Source of the DNA: Erythrobacter sp. F6033
GTDB taxonomy: Bacteria; Pseudomonadota; Alphaproteobacteria; Sphingomonadales; Sphingomonadaceae
Direction of reading: 5' to 3'
Assembly (NCBI RefSeq): GCF_023016005.1
Contig: NZ_JALKAZ010000001.1
Location: 868,001 to 932,000, forward strand
Length of the DNA: 64,000 nucleotides
The notes below the pieces were generated by a model, which did no database searches, was not told where the DNA came from, and saw only the letters and a list, made by a program, of their open reading frames with translations. Position numbers and translations under genes: made by a program. This document shows positions 25,378 through 34,538 of the stretch, in pieces (within the stretch, counting starts at the first letter, position 1; every line of letters starts with the position of its first letter).

Positions 25378-26580
25378 TTACTTTTGGGAAAAGCGGGCCA
25401 ATTGGTCTGCATGTGCAACGTGACGGCCCGACTGGCTCTCTAACATCTGCGACTGCATTGCTCTCAGCGCGTCTGGTGTCAGATCCATGCCCAGCGTGCT
25501 GTAGGTGCGCGTGATTTCACCTTCCCAATCGGCGTTGAGCGCATCGAAATGCAAGCGGGCAACTGGGCCTTTCCAGTTCGCGAGCGCCGAAGCCATGCGG
25601 TCTTCGCGAAGCGCCAGTTTGCGGCGCCATTCCTGTTCAATCCATTCAAGATCACAGGTGTCGCATTGGATCGCCATCTGGTTGGCCACTAGCGATACCG
25701 CGCTGCGCAACACGGCTTCGCTATCACGCTCCGCAAGAACCAGCTTGGCGTCCGGAAATTGCGCAAGAAGCGTCGCGAGGTCTTCTGAGAAAGCAGGAAC
25801 CTTAAACACGCGGGGGCGATTTGCGAGCCCGCGATGAGCCGCATCGCTGCGCAGCATACGTGAGAATTCGCGGTAAATCGGTGCAGGGTCGCGTGCTTCG
25901 GAGAAGGCTGTGTAAGACGGGATGTGCCACTGCGCTTCATAGATCGAATGGTTGAGAGCCGCTGCGATCCAACCAAGTTCTTCCTCAACTGCGCCGCTTG
26001 CCATGGGGTGGATCACGTCAATCCAGGGATTGATCCGTCGCATCATCATAAGGTCAAATGCGCCTTTGATCCGGCGGAGATCGGGAATGCTCGGCACAGG
26101 ATGCATCGCATCGCAATACCGAGTGGCCGAGTGCGCCGGGTCTGCCGCGAGCAGCTTGTGAATGCGCGTCGTTCCGCTGCGCATATGGCCGATCACAATG
26201 ATTGGCGGAGCGAGTTGGGTTTCGAGTAGATGCGGCTTTTTCGACCATAACGCGCCAAACCGAACCCTGTTTTTGATGACTCGGGTTAGCTGACCCCACG
26301 CCATCGTCCGTCCCATCGGGTTCAGGTCGGCTTCGTTTTCAATCGCAGCGACCAGCTTTTCCAGACGGAGGCGGAAGTCGGCAACATCCTCAGACGAACG
26401 CGCGGCTGCTTCAGCATCCTTGGCTCGATCACCCAGATTTTTGGTAGCCGAATGCCAAAGATCATCTGGATCGAGAGAGGGCGGAGGAAGCCACCCTTTG
26501 CTCCATGCCTGTTCAAGCCAGCCATTGGATTTGTCGATGATCGGTGCTCGGGCAAGGGGGTGGGATCGTTCTGGAACCAC
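25378..26580 (-). CDS. Sulfotransferase family protein
   Basis: About 400 residues. IVIGHMRSGTTRIHKLLAAD holds the PAPS 5-prime-phosphosulfate loop of sulfotransferases, and a later LAERDSEAVLRSAVSLVANQ fits the 3-prime-phosphate-binding region. It would transfer sulfate from PAPS to an unknown acceptor (bacterial homologues are often annotated only as sulfotransferase). A GTG at 26580, 5 bases after the purN stop, is the likely start since the frame has no ATG there. It appears co-transcribed with purMN. Confidence 0.8.
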   Translation of the reverse strand: MVPERSHPLARAPIIDKSNGWLEQAWSKGWLPPPSLDPDDLWHSATKNLGDRAKDAEAAARSSEDVADFRLRLEKLVAAIENEADLNPMGRTMAWGQLTRVIKNRVRFGALWSKKPHLLETQLAPPIIVIGHMRSGTTRIHKLLAADPAHSATRYCDAMHPVPSIPDLRRIKGAFDLMMMRRINPWIDVIHPMASGAVEEELGWIAAALNHSIYEAQWHIPSYTAFSEARDPAPIYREFSRMLRSDAAHRGLANRPRVFKVPAFSEDLATLLAQFPDAKLVLAERDSEAVLRSAVSLVANQMAIQCDTCDLEWIEQEWRRKLALREDRMASALANWKGPVARLHFDALNADWEGEITRTYSTLGMDLTPDALRAMQSQMLESQSGRHVAHADQLARFSQK

Positions 26581-26585
26581 AATAT

Positions 26586-27563
26586 TCAGAACATATCCGC
26601 AGCGTCTTGAAGTTTCGTTATCCTCGCAGGTGCGACGCTGCGCCAACTGCGCATGAGCCACTCTTCAACATGCGTCCAATCCACATCGGCACGGTTGAGG
26701 ATAAGGCCGATCCAGCCGCTCGCTCCATAGAATGCGGGTTTGAAGTAAACGTCCGGCTGCGCTTCGATCAGGCCCAGCATTTCGTCCATGCCGCTTGTCT
26801 TGACGAGCAAGGCGATATGCTCGCTGCCATGATGCCGGTCGCTGAAATAGGCGAAGAACTTGCCTGCTTTTTCGCTGCCGACGCGAAATCCCGGTGCGCC
26901 GTGGCTTTCGCGGCTATGCGTTTCCGGCAAGGCAAGCGCGAGTTCGCTCACGCGGCCAAGCAAGTAATCTGGGTTGAGCCCGCGAGAGACGTAATCGGCG
27001 ACGGCGCGGGGGTAGAGTTGATGCTCTGCAAACTTTACCCGTCCGGCCAGAGTTTCCGGTGTCTCACCTTCTCGGATCGCGACGCGCGCCTGAGCCAGCA
27101 CTTCGCCTGCATCCAGCTCCGGTGTTACGACATGGACGCTCGCGCCTGCATGGCTGTCTCCGGCTGCTATTGCGCGCGCATATGTGTCCAGCCCTTTGTA
27201 CTTGGGAAGCAGCGAAGGGTGGATGTTGAGGATGCGTCCTTCCCACCGGCGCACAAACTCGTCCGAGAGAATGCGCATATAGCCCGCGAGGACCAGATAT
27301 TGCGCACCCGATTCGATCAGCGCGTCTTCCATCGCGGCGTCATGCGCCTCTCGCGAATGGCCTTTGTGCGAATGAACGAAAGTCTCGACGCCCTCGGCTG
27401 CAGCGATTTCGAGGCCACCCGCATCCGCCTTGTTACTGGCGACTAGCACAACTTCGTAAGCGCTGTCATCCAACAGGCTGGCGTAAAGCAGGGCGGCCAT
27501 ATTGGTGCCGCTGCCGGAAATGAAGATCGCGACCTTGGCCCGTTGAGAGGCTGCGTCAGCCAA
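26586..27563 (-). CDS. purN: Phosphoribosylglycinamide formyltransferase PurN fused to an MmcQ/YjbR domain
   Basis: A 325-residue protein. Residues 9-195 are PurN (GAR transformylase, third step of purine synthesis, 10-formyl-THF donor): [11 protein letters not shown], the catalytic Asn113 and His115 in [10 protein letters not shown] and Asp151 in TPELDAGEV. Residues about 206-318 are an MmcQ/YjbR-type domain: [28 protein letters not shown] and [18 protein letters not shown]. PurN proteins are normally about 190-215 residues, so this is a fusion. The start is a TTG at 27563 overlapping the purM stop by 8 bases; no suitable ATG exists. Confidence 0.9.
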   Translation of the reverse strand: MADAASQRAKVAIFISGSGTNMAALLYASLLDDSAYEVVLVASNKADAGGLEIAAAEGVETFVHSHKGHSREAHDAAMEDALIESGAQYLVLAGYMRILSDEFVRRWEGRILNIHPSLLPKYKGLDTYARAIAAGDSHAGASVHVVTPELDAGEVLAQARVAIREGETPETLAGRVKFAEHQLYPRAVADYVSRGLNPDYLLGRVSELALALPETHSRESHGAPGFRVGSEKAGKFFAYFSDRHHGSEHIALLVKTSGMDEMLGLIEAQPDVYFKPAFYGASGWIGLILNRADVDWTHVEEWLMRSWRSVAPARITKLQDAADMF

Positions 27564-28677
27564 GGTGCGTCGCTTCCCAATCGCTGGTCGCGGACCATGT
27601 TCCTTGTGAACCGCTAACGGTGCAGCCGGTTTCGCCTGCCTCGATTGTGCCCACGCGCACAACGGTTTCTCCGGCTTCGGTCAGGTGGGCTGCAACTGCG
27701 TCTGCCTTATCTGCTTCCACCGCGAGCACCATCCCGACACCGCAATTGAACGTGCGAGCCATTTCGGATGGCTCGATATTCCCTTGCGCTTGCAAAAACG
27801 CCATCAGGCGCGGCTGATCCCAGCTATCGGCATCCACCATGGCATGCGCGCCATCGGGCAGGATGCGCGGGATGTTTTCCAGCAGGCCGCCGCCAGTGAT
27901 GTGGGCAAGGCCGTTGATGGAACCGTCCCGAATTAGGGGCAGTAGGCTCTTCACGTATATTCGCGTTGGTTCGATCAGAATGTCGATCAGCAGGCGATCT
28001 TGATCAAAAAGAGCCGGGCGATCGAGCTTCCAGCCGAAATCACTCGCGAGCCTGCGCACCAGAGAATAGCCGTTTGAATGCACGCCCGATGAAGCAAGGC
28101 CGAGCAAGACATTCCCCGGCGCGACCTTTTCGCCTGTCAGCTGTTCGCCGCGCTCGACAGCGCCGACGCAGAACCCGGCCAGATCATAGTCACCATCGGA
28201 ATACATGCCGGGCATTTCGGCTGTTTCGCCGCCAATCAACGCGCAGCCTGCTTGCTTACAGCCATCGGCAATGCCCGCGACGACCCGTTCGGCAACGCCG
28301 TTTTCGAGATGCCCTGTGGCGAAATAGTCGAGGAAGAACAAAGGCTCTGCGCCCTGAACGATCAGATCGTTGACGCACATCGCGACCAGATCAATGCCGA
28401 CGCTGTCGTGCCGATCGTGATCGATAGCGAGCTTCAGCTTGGTGCCAACACCGTCATTGGCCGCGACCAGCAACGGATCTTCGTAACCAGCAGCTTTCGG
28501 ATCGAAAAATCCGCCGAACCCGCCCAGATCGCTTGTCGCGCCCGGACGCGCCGTTGCTTTTGCCAACGGAGCGATAGCCCGAACAAGCGCGTTACCCGCG
28601 TCAATCGATACGCCTGCATCAGCATAGGTATAGCCAGATGAGCCGCTTTTCCCGCTTGAAGGTGTGTCAGAAGTCAT
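27556..28677 (-). CDS. purM: Phosphoribosylformylglycinamidine cyclo-ligase PurM
   Basis: A 373-residue AIR synthase (fifth step of purine synthesis, ATP-dependent ring closure of FGAM). It opens [17 protein letters not shown] and has [29 protein letters not shown] and [11 protein letters not shown], all diagnostic. It is coupled to purN at the 3-prime end. It is divergent from the 439-residue gene at 28764, with 86 bases between them for both promoters. Confidence 0.96.
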   Translation of the reverse strand: MTSDTPSSGKSGSSGYTYADAGVSIDAGNALVRAIAPLAKATARPGATSDLGGFGGFFDPKAAGYEDPLLVAANDGVGTKLKLAIDHDRHDSVGIDLVAMCVNDLIVQGAEPLFFLDYFATGHLENGVAERVVAGIADGCKQAGCALIGGETAEMPGMYSDGDYDLAGFCVGAVERGEQLTGEKVAPGNVLLGLASSGVHSNGYSLVRRLASDFGWKLDRPALFDQDRLLIDILIEPTRIYVKSLLPLIRDGSINGLAHITGGGLLENIPRILPDGAHAMVDADSWDQPRLMAFLQAQGNIEPSEMARTFNCGVGMVLAVEADKADAVAAHLTEAGETVVRVGTIEAGETGCTVSGSQGTWSATSDWEATHLG

Positions 28678-28763
28678 ACAATCCCCGAAGTCATGCCCAT
28701 GCGTTTACCTATTCCCGCTTGGAATTCCACTCGCCTTTAGGCAAAAGGCCGCTGATTTCCCCG

Positions 28764-30083
28764 ATGGCTGTGACTTCTGCTCATCCTGGCCCTTCCAAAG
28801 AGGCCCTTATTCCACCCGCAAACGGGTCGATGGCGCCTGCGTGGTTGCGGCGGTTTGCAGCGGCGATCATTGCGCTCGCGTTGCTGGGCGGCGGATATGC
28901 TTTCGTGTTGGCGCAAGTTTCCGGCGAACGCGGCATCGCGCCAACGGCGTCGTCCTCAGATGTCGAAGTGCGCGGTATCGAGGTAGATGAACGCGGTGAC
29001 AATGCCGAGGACGCGCGAGAGAAAGCGTGGCGAAAGGCGCAGCGTGAGGCGTGGAGCCGTGTGGATGGCCCACCTGTTTCCGATGGCCAACTGGCCAGCA
29101 TGGTTTCTTCAATCGTGATTCAGCGCGAGCGGATTGGCCCCAAACGTTACATTGCGACTCTCGGGGTGATTTTCGATCGGCAGCGAGCGGCGCGGTATCT
29201 TGGCGGAGCGTCGACCGCGCGTTCATCGGCTCCGATGCTGCTCATTCCGGTCACTGCAAGCGCGGGCGCCTACACCACATTTGAAGTGCGCAATCCGTGG
29301 CAGCGGGCTTGGGCGGAGTTCAATCCGGGAACGAGCCGAATCGACTATGTGCGGCCAACGGGTGCAGGCGGTGATTCGCTTTTGCTTACATACGGTCAAA
29401 CCGGACGTCGCAGCCGTGCGTGGTGGCGCTCGACCCTCGACCAATTCGGCGCGGCTGATGCGCTGACGCCAATCGCTCGGTTAGAATACCAATTCCCCGG
29501 CGGGCCAGTCACCGGCACATTCACGACACGCTATGGCCCGGACAGCCGCGTGCTTGAAACGTTCGAACTGACCGCAGAAAGCCCGGCTCAATTGCCTGCA
29601 ATGCTGGGTCAAGCGGTCGAACGGATGGATGCCACATATGAAGCCGCGCTCGCCTCTGGAAAGCTGCAGCCTGATCCCACATTGCGGATCGGTGGCTCTG
29701 GCGATCTCGATCCGGCGATTGCGCGCTTGATCGAAGTTGGCCGCGCGATCCAAGCGCGCGAAGCCGCCGCGAGGGCTGCAGCCGCAGCCGCCAACAATCC
29801 GGCAGGCACAGAGCAGCCGGGCGTGCCCGGACCGCCGCCAGCCACGACCTCTAACTTTGTGGTGCAGTTTGCCACGCCGGATGCGTCCGCTTTCGACGCC
29901 GCGCTGTCTGGTGTTCGCGGGGCGGGCGGTGTCCGCGGTCTATCGGTCACAAGCACTGCGATTGGCGGCACTTCGGTGATGAGTGTCAGCTATGCCGGGT
30001 CGCTTGATCAGCTTGCGGCGGCGCTGCGGGCGCGCGGGTTTGCCGTCAATCAGGGTGCAAACGCGCTCGCGATCAGCCGATAA
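28764..30083 (+). CDS. Membrane-anchored protein of unknown function upstream of hdaA (DUF2066-like)
   Basis: A 439-residue protein with one N-terminal membrane helix (about 30-50, FAAAIIALALLGGGYAFVLA) and a large exported part. The region VRGIEVDERGDNAEDAREKA and the C-terminal FVVQFATPDASAFD resemble DUF2066 proteins, which are often found beside hda in proteobacteria, but I cannot confirm the match. A Pro/Ala/Gly linker lies near 345-375. The start at 28764 is where the frame becomes protein-like; there is no strong ribosome site. The gene ends 13 bases before hdaA. Confidence 0.7.
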   Translation: MAVTSAHPGPSKEALIPPANGSMAPAWLRRFAAAIIALALLGGGYAFVLAQVSGERGIAPTASSSDVEVRGIEVDERGDNAEDAREKAWRKAQREAWSRVDGPPVSDGQLASMVSSIVIQRERIGPKRYIATLGVIFDRQRAARYLGGASTARSSAPMLLIPVTASAGAYTTFEVRNPWQRAWAEFNPGTSRIDYVRPTGAGGDSLLLTYGQTGRRSRAWWRSTLDQFGAADALTPIARLEYQFPGGPVTGTFTTRYGPDSRVLETFELTAESPAQLPAMLGQAVERMDATYEAALASGKLQPDPTLRIGGSGDLDPAIARLIEVGRAIQAREAAARAAAAAANNPAGTEQPGVPGPPPATTSNFVVQFATPDASAFDAALSGVRGAGGVRGLSVTSTAIGGTSVMSVSYAGSLDQLAAALRARGFAVNQGANALAISR

Positions 30084-30096
30084 AGCGCGGCGCGTC

Positions 30097-30738
30097 ATGG
30101 CGAAGGCTTCGAAACCATCCTTGCAAACGGCTTTGCCGCTGCCTCCGGCCTGCAAAGGTGAGGCGCAGCGCATCGTCGTCGGCAACGCCAATGCGCATGT
30201 GATTGAGGCGCTGCGCGATCCGGCAAGTTGGCCTTTCCACACCGCAGTGCTGACCGGGCCCGAGCGGTCTGGCAAAACTTTGCTGGGCCGATGGGCTGAG
30301 GGGCAGGGGATTGCCGTGATCGATGGCGCTGATGCGTTGGATGAAGACGATCTGTTCCACCGCTGGAACGCCAGCCAGAAAGGCGGGTCTAAAGCGGGTG
30401 AGCCCTTATTGATCATCGCCGATATGCAGCCATGGGAAATCGCGCTGCCCGATCTTGCGTCGCGTTTGGGTGGTTCGTTGCAGCTTCAGATTGGCGAACC
30501 CGATGATGAGATGGCTGCGCAAATGATCGAAGCTTTAGCGCAGCAGCGCGGGCTATCACTGGCGGAGGGCGCCGCCGAATACCTTGTGCCTCGCACAGAG
30601 CGCAGCTTCGCCGCGTTGGAGAAGCTCGTCGCGACGATTGATCGCATAAGCCTTGAACGTCAGACGCCGGCTACCATGTCTGTTTGGCGCTCGGCTCTGG
30701 AAGCTTTGCAAGGGCCCGAACAACAAAAGCTGTTCTAG
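30097..30738 (+). CDS. hdaA: DnaA regulatory inactivator Hda/HdaA
   Basis: A 213-residue AAA+ protein. The N-terminal QTALPLP is a sliding-clamp-binding motif, as in Hda. Walker A is GPERSGKT (54-61). The rest matches DnaA domain III without domain IV. Hda with DnaN stimulates hydrolysis of DnaA-ATP to prevent re-initiation. It follows the DUF2066-like gene closely, a neighbourhood seen widely for hda. Confidence 0.88.
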   Translation: MAKASKPSLQTALPLPPACKGEAQRIVVGNANAHVIEALRDPASWPFHTAVLTGPERSGKTLLGRWAEGQGIAVIDGADALDEDDLFHRWNASQKGGSKAGEPLLIIADMQPWEIALPDLASRLGGSLQLQIGEPDDEMAAQMIEALAQQRGLSLAEGAAEYLVPRTERSFAALEKLVATIDRISLERQTPATMSVWRSALEALQGPEQQKLF

Positions 30739-30780
30739 CGTGATCTTGCATCGCACCGGTTTTGGTGGGAGAAAAATGCC

Positions 30781-31500
30781 ATGTTCGACCGTCTGAAAAG
30801 CTATCTGGACTCGATCCAGGCCCGCGACCCCGCACCGCGCTCTCGTTGGGAAGTGCTGCTTTATCCTGGTGTTCTGGCGGTAGGTTTTCACCGCGTTGCG
30901 CACTGGCTGTTTGAAGCAAAGCTCTATTTTCTCGCGCGCTTCGTCAATCACACGGCGCGTTTCCTGACCGCGATCGACATTCATCCCGGTGCGACAATCG
31001 GCAAGAATTTCTTCATCGATCATGGCTTTACCGTGATTGGAGAGACTGCAGAGATCGGTGATAATGTCACGATCTATCAATGCGTGACACTGGGCGGCAC
31101 CAACCCGACCAACGGGCAGGGTGGCAAACGTCACCCGACGATTGAGGATAATGTGATTATCGGCTCCGGTGCGCAGGTCATTGGCCCGATCACCGTCGGC
31201 GAGCGCGCCCGTGTGGGTGCAAATGCGATTGTGATGGACGATGTGCCCTCTGGCGCGACGATGGTGGGGCTTAAAGCGCGTTCAACGCTGGTTCCGGCGG
31301 ACGAATGGATCAAAGAGTTCATTCCTTACGGCACGCCCAATTGCGAAGACGCAGAGGGCAACCGTGTCGATTGCATCGAAAAGCTTGAAGGTGAACTCGC
31401 TGCGATGCGCGCTGAGATCAACGCGCTGAAAGCCGCAGCAAAGCCGCCCGAGCAGGTGTCGCTCGATCTCGATCCCAAAAAGAGCGGGACCGGTAGCTGA
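30781..31500 (+). CDS. cysE: Serine O-acetyltransferase CysE (EpsC type)
   Basis: A 239-residue left-handed beta-helix enzyme making O-acetylserine for cysteine synthesis. Hexapeptide repeats run from about GATIGKNFFIDHGFTVIGET through QCVTLGGTNPTNGQGGKRHP to VGANAIVMDDVPSGATMVG; the IDHG histidine and QCVTLGG loop are catalytic. The short N-terminal helical region is the EpsC form. An unusual charged helical tail (EKLEGELAAMRAEINALKAA) follows, probably a short coiled coil. GGGAGA lies upstream. Confidence 0.95.
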   Translation: MFDRLKSYLDSIQARDPAPRSRWEVLLYPGVLAVGFHRVAHWLFEAKLYFLARFVNHTARFLTAIDIHPGATIGKNFFIDHGFTVIGETAEIGDNVTIYQCVTLGGTNPTNGQGGKRHPTIEDNVIIGSGAQVIGPITVGERARVGANAIVMDDVPSGATMVGLKARSTLVPADEWIKEFIPYGTPNCEDAEGNRVDCIEKLEGELAAMRAEINALKAAAKPPEQVSLDLDPKKSGTGS

Positions 31501-31868
31501 TGAGTTCAGGCATCGGCGCGAGCGGGTCCGGACAGGTCGTCGCGTTTCCCGGTAGAAATGCGACCCAGGTTGGCTTTGAGCGGCTGGAATTGCAGCGCAT
31601 TATGGACCTGTATGGCCGCATGGTCGTGGCGGGTGAATGGCGCGATTATGCGATGGATTTCGACAAACATGCGGCGTGCTTTGCCGCCTTTCGCCGGGCC
31701 GCAGAACGCCCGCATACCCGTTTGGAAAAACGCCCTGCGCTGCGCAATAAGCAGGGCATGTGGACGCTATTTGGCGAACACGGTCAGGTTCTGAAACGTG
31801 GATCCGATCTGGCGAACGTCCTCGCCCCCGTCGAACGGCGCCTTGTAAAGGCGATCGACGGGGACTGA
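31500..31868 (+). CDS. DUF2794 domain protein
   Basis: A 122-residue protein matching DUF2794: VGFERLELQRIMDLYGRMVV then AGEWRDYAMDF, followed by FRRAAERPHTRLEKRPALRN and a C-terminal helix. The family is restricted largely to alphaproteobacteria and has no known function. Its ATG overlaps the cysE stop by one base (TGATG), so it is coupled to cysE. Confidence 0.88.
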   Translation: MSSGIGASGSGQVVAFPGRNATQVGFERLELQRIMDLYGRMVVAGEWRDYAMDFDKHAACFAAFRRAAERPHTRLEKRPALRNKQGMWTLFGEHGQVLKRGSDLANVLAPVERRLVKAIDGD

Positions 31869-31875
31869 GGGACAA

Positions 31876-33054
31876 TCAAGCGGAAGCGGCCGCCGCGGGT
31901 AGTGCTGCGTCGCTGGTTGCTGGCAGTTTTTCCTGCAAGCCTTCAGGCAATGCCGAAACAACGCTGCGCCGGATTGGCTGCCAGAAGGCCGAGAGGCTGA
32001 GCAGAGCAGAGCCGATGACAAGCGCGGTCAGTGCAAAGTTCAGCTCCACAGCGCCAAATTCACGGAACAGGAATGTAAGCGCGAACAGCACATAGGCCAG
32101 GGCCGAGACAAGCAGTGCACGCCGGTCAATTGCGAGGGCGATCAGACCAAATCCGATGTAGACAGCCACCACGGCGATAGCAGCGCCAATGCCGATATTG
32201 TCACCGTCCGTTACGCCGATCATGGCAAAGATCGGATGCGCGATCATGGGGGCGGCGGTCAGATGCAGCCAGAAAGCCACATCGCTGCGGCGTGACGTGC
32301 GCTCACGGTCGGAAATGTCCCACCGCATCGCAAGGGCGAACACGGCAAGACCTGCTACAAATACGAGCGACAGCACGAGGGTTTCCTCGACATTGTCCGG
32401 ACCGATACCAGCAAGGATCAATCCGATTACGGTACCCGCCACCGCAGCAGCGCCAGCCGCCACTGTGATCGGAACCATGAAACGCCGCCAATGCAGATAG
32501 GCCCCGCCAGCAGCGACGAGCGCCGCAAGCGAAATGACGACTGCACCCAGTCGTTCATTACCGTTTTCAACCATCAGTATGCCGATCCCGAGTATGCTGG
32601 CGAAGATGCCGCCGACAAAGGCCAGCAAGAGCAAGATCGAGGGAAGCGCCATTCGGCGTTTGTTGGTGAAGAATTCAGCTAGCGGCCAAGCGGTGACAGC
32701 CACGGCGAGCCCTGCGAGCGATATCGAGAGCGCCTGATTCAGGTTTTGCGCATCCCGCCACGCTTCCATTTGCGCATCGGTGGGGTCTGGGAACGTCTGC
32801 CACAGCTCCCAATAATCCTGCGCAGGAGCGATGATACCCGCGATAGCCTGACCAATTGCGCCGACTGCGAGCAGCAGGATCACGATCCCGATGGCCACGA
32901 AAATGTCGTTGAAGCTGTTGATCAGCCGGAAGTTTTCTTCCGAAGAGCGCGGCAGTTCGCGGACCTTACTCATATATCCGCGAAAGCTCTGGGCCGCTTC
33001 CGGGCTCAGCGCTCCGGCATCGACAGCCGAGTTGATATCATCTTCGCTATACAT
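31876..33054 (-). CDS. Polytopic membrane protein (DUF2157-like)
   Basis: A 392-residue protein: a soluble N-terminus of about 45 residues (MYSEDDINSAVDAGALSPEA) then about ten hydrophobic helices, with a short basic tail. The short N-terminal domain with residues for stop/turn and then multiple helices resembles DUF2157 membrane proteins. No transport motif. A GGGAGAA site precedes the ATG. Convergent with DUF2794, 7 bases apart. Confidence 0.75.
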   Translation of the reverse strand: MYSEDDINSAVDAGALSPEAAQSFRGYMSKVRELPRSSEENFRLINSFNDIFVAIGIVILLLAVGAIGQAIAGIIAPAQDYWELWQTFPDPTDAQMEAWRDAQNLNQALSISLAGLAVAVTAWPLAEFFTNKRRMALPSILLLLAFVGGIFASILGIGILMVENGNERLGAVVISLAALVAAGGAYLHWRRFMVPITVAAGAAAVAGTVIGLILAGIGPDNVEETLVLSLVFVAGLAVFALAMRWDISDRERTSRRSDVAFWLHLTAAPMIAHPIFAMIGVTDGDNIGIGAAIAVVAVYIGFGLIALAIDRRALLVSALAYVLFALTFLFREFGAVELNFALTALVIGSALLSLSAFWQPIRRSVVSALPEGLQEKLPATSDAALPAAAASA

Positions 33055-33126
33055 AGCGGTTCTCCCAATAATGCGGGGAGGCTAGATTAGGTGTATTACT
33101 GTGTCAATACGCTGCACAATGCGGCG

Positions 33127-33729
33127 CTACTCAAAGGTAGAGGTGACCGACATACTTGGCTGCGCTTTGGTGATGCGATCCACTATAATGAACAGCAGCC
33201 CGGCTGATATCGCGGTTGATATGAATACGGCGACATCCAACCAGCCATAGTCGGCACCAAAGCCTCCGAGACTGCCAAATAACCAGGTTAGCCACCATGC
33301 CCAAAGCAAGCCTGACGCAGTTTCATTGGCATCGATCATGCCATCGACGCTTCCCGTCCAGAGCTCTTTCATGGACTGAAACGGTTTGAACAGGTTCGCG
33401 ATTGGAATCGCATACCACGCGATTGCCCATCCTCCTGTCGTGATCGCACCCGGCATTTCCGATGCCAACAGGTTCGTGTGCGCCCGATACAACCAAAAGC
33501 TCACCGCGATATAGCTGGCGACGAGCAATGCGATGCTGCCCAGCACAATGAATTCAAAACTGCCAAGGCCCCAAGCGATGATCGAATAGTCCGGCCATTG
33601 ACCATTTAGCCACAGCGCTGAGACCAAGGCGGCTAGTAAGCTTGCGGCGCCAGCTGCAACTATAATTGGCTTCGTTATCGAAGCTATCAGAGCTAGCCGC
33701 TCAAAATCGGGTTCATTCTCAGTCGTCAT
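33127..33729 (-). CDS. DUF4328 membrane protein A
   Basis: A 200-residue protein with four to five membrane helices. The DUF4328 core is visible: SFWLYRAHTNLLASEMPGAI, then WAIAWYAIPIANLFKPFQSM and KELWTGS. The paralogue lies just upstream on the same strand at 33783-34424. Unknown function. Confidence 0.82.
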   Translation of the reverse strand: MTTENEPDFERLALIASITKPIIVAAGAASLLAALVSALWLNGQWPDYSIIAWGLGSFEFIVLGSIALLVASYIAVSFWLYRAHTNLLASEMPGAITTGGWAIAWYAIPIANLFKPFQSMKELWTGSVDGMIDANETASGLLWAWWLTWLFGSLGGFGADYGWLDVAVFISTAISAGLLFIIVDRITKAQPSMSVTSTFE

Positions 33730-33782
33730 ATGAAGTTGCGTTCCCTATTGGCCAATCAGCAAATCGCACAGTCAGAATGGCC

Positions 33783-34424
33783 TTACTCAAACGTGCTCGC
33801 CATGCTGGCGCCGTCGATTTGATTGTCAGTAACCAGCTTCACAACTCTGATCAGAAAGAACGCTGAGCCTGCGGTCAGAATGCTGGCAAGGATTACAATG
33901 ACCTGATTTGCCCAGAACGGTGTTGTCATCCAGAGCCACGGCACAATCGTGACCAGAATGGTGTACGCCATGACCATGCCGACAACCATTGATCCGATCC
34001 AGCATCCCCACCAGCTAAAGACTTCGTCGACGTCGGCGTCTGCCAATTCCATCGGTTCGCCCGCGCTGCGGTTTGCCAGTTCCCGCATGGCTTTGAACGG
34101 GACAAACAGATTAGCGACCGGCACTAAAAAGCTAAGCGCGGCCCAGATCGGTGAATAGTTGAGCCCTTCGACACCAGCGCGGTGAAGGTTGCTGTGTGCG
34201 AGGTAAATCCAGACCAGCACGGCGATAATGGATGGCAGATAGACAAATATGTTGAGCAACGCGGCGAAGCTGCCCACTGCCAGCATAACCGGCGATTCCA
34301 TCATTTGGGTGTAACTCACCAACCAAGCAGTATGCGTCACCGCGTAGATTAGCGAAAACGCGATCACAGCCCACGATAATACGGTGACGACAAGCGCCGG
34401 AACGCGCAGATTGCTTGCTTTCAC
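33783..34424 (-). CDS. DUF4328 membrane protein B
   Basis: A 213-residue paralogue of the next gene: WIYLAHSNLHRAGVEGLNYS and WAALSFLVPVANLFVPFKAM correspond block by block to its SFWLYRAHTNL and IPIANLFKPF. Four helices plus an N-terminal one. A GTG at 34424 preceded by AGGGGTG is preferred; the frame allows a GTG at 34448. Tandem duplication is likely. Confidence 0.78.
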   Translation of the reverse strand: MKASNLRVPALVVTVLSWAVIAFSLIYAVTHTAWLVSYTQMMESPVMLAVGSFAALLNIFVYLPSIIAVLVWIYLAHSNLHRAGVEGLNYSPIWAALSFLVPVANLFVPFKAMRELANRSAGEPMELADADVDEVFSWWGCWIGSMVVGMVMAYTILVTIVPWLWMTTPFWANQVIVILASILTAGSAFFLIRVVKLVTDNQIDGASMASTFE

Positions 34425-34465
34425 GAAAACACCCCTGATTAACCCCACTGGTCATTCGCACTCCA

Positions 34466-34505
34466 AAGCAAAAGACCCCCGCGCATTTCTGCGCGAGGGC
34501 CCTGA
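34466..34505 (-). terminator. Rho-independent terminator of the SDR gene at 34539
   Basis: On the minus strand, CCCTCGCGC pairs with GCGCGGGGG around AGAAAT (34499-34476, one mismatch), followed by TCTTTTGCTTT. Confidence 0.8.
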
Positions 34506-34538
34506 AATTGCAAGCCTTGTTGGTGACTTATCCGAGTT

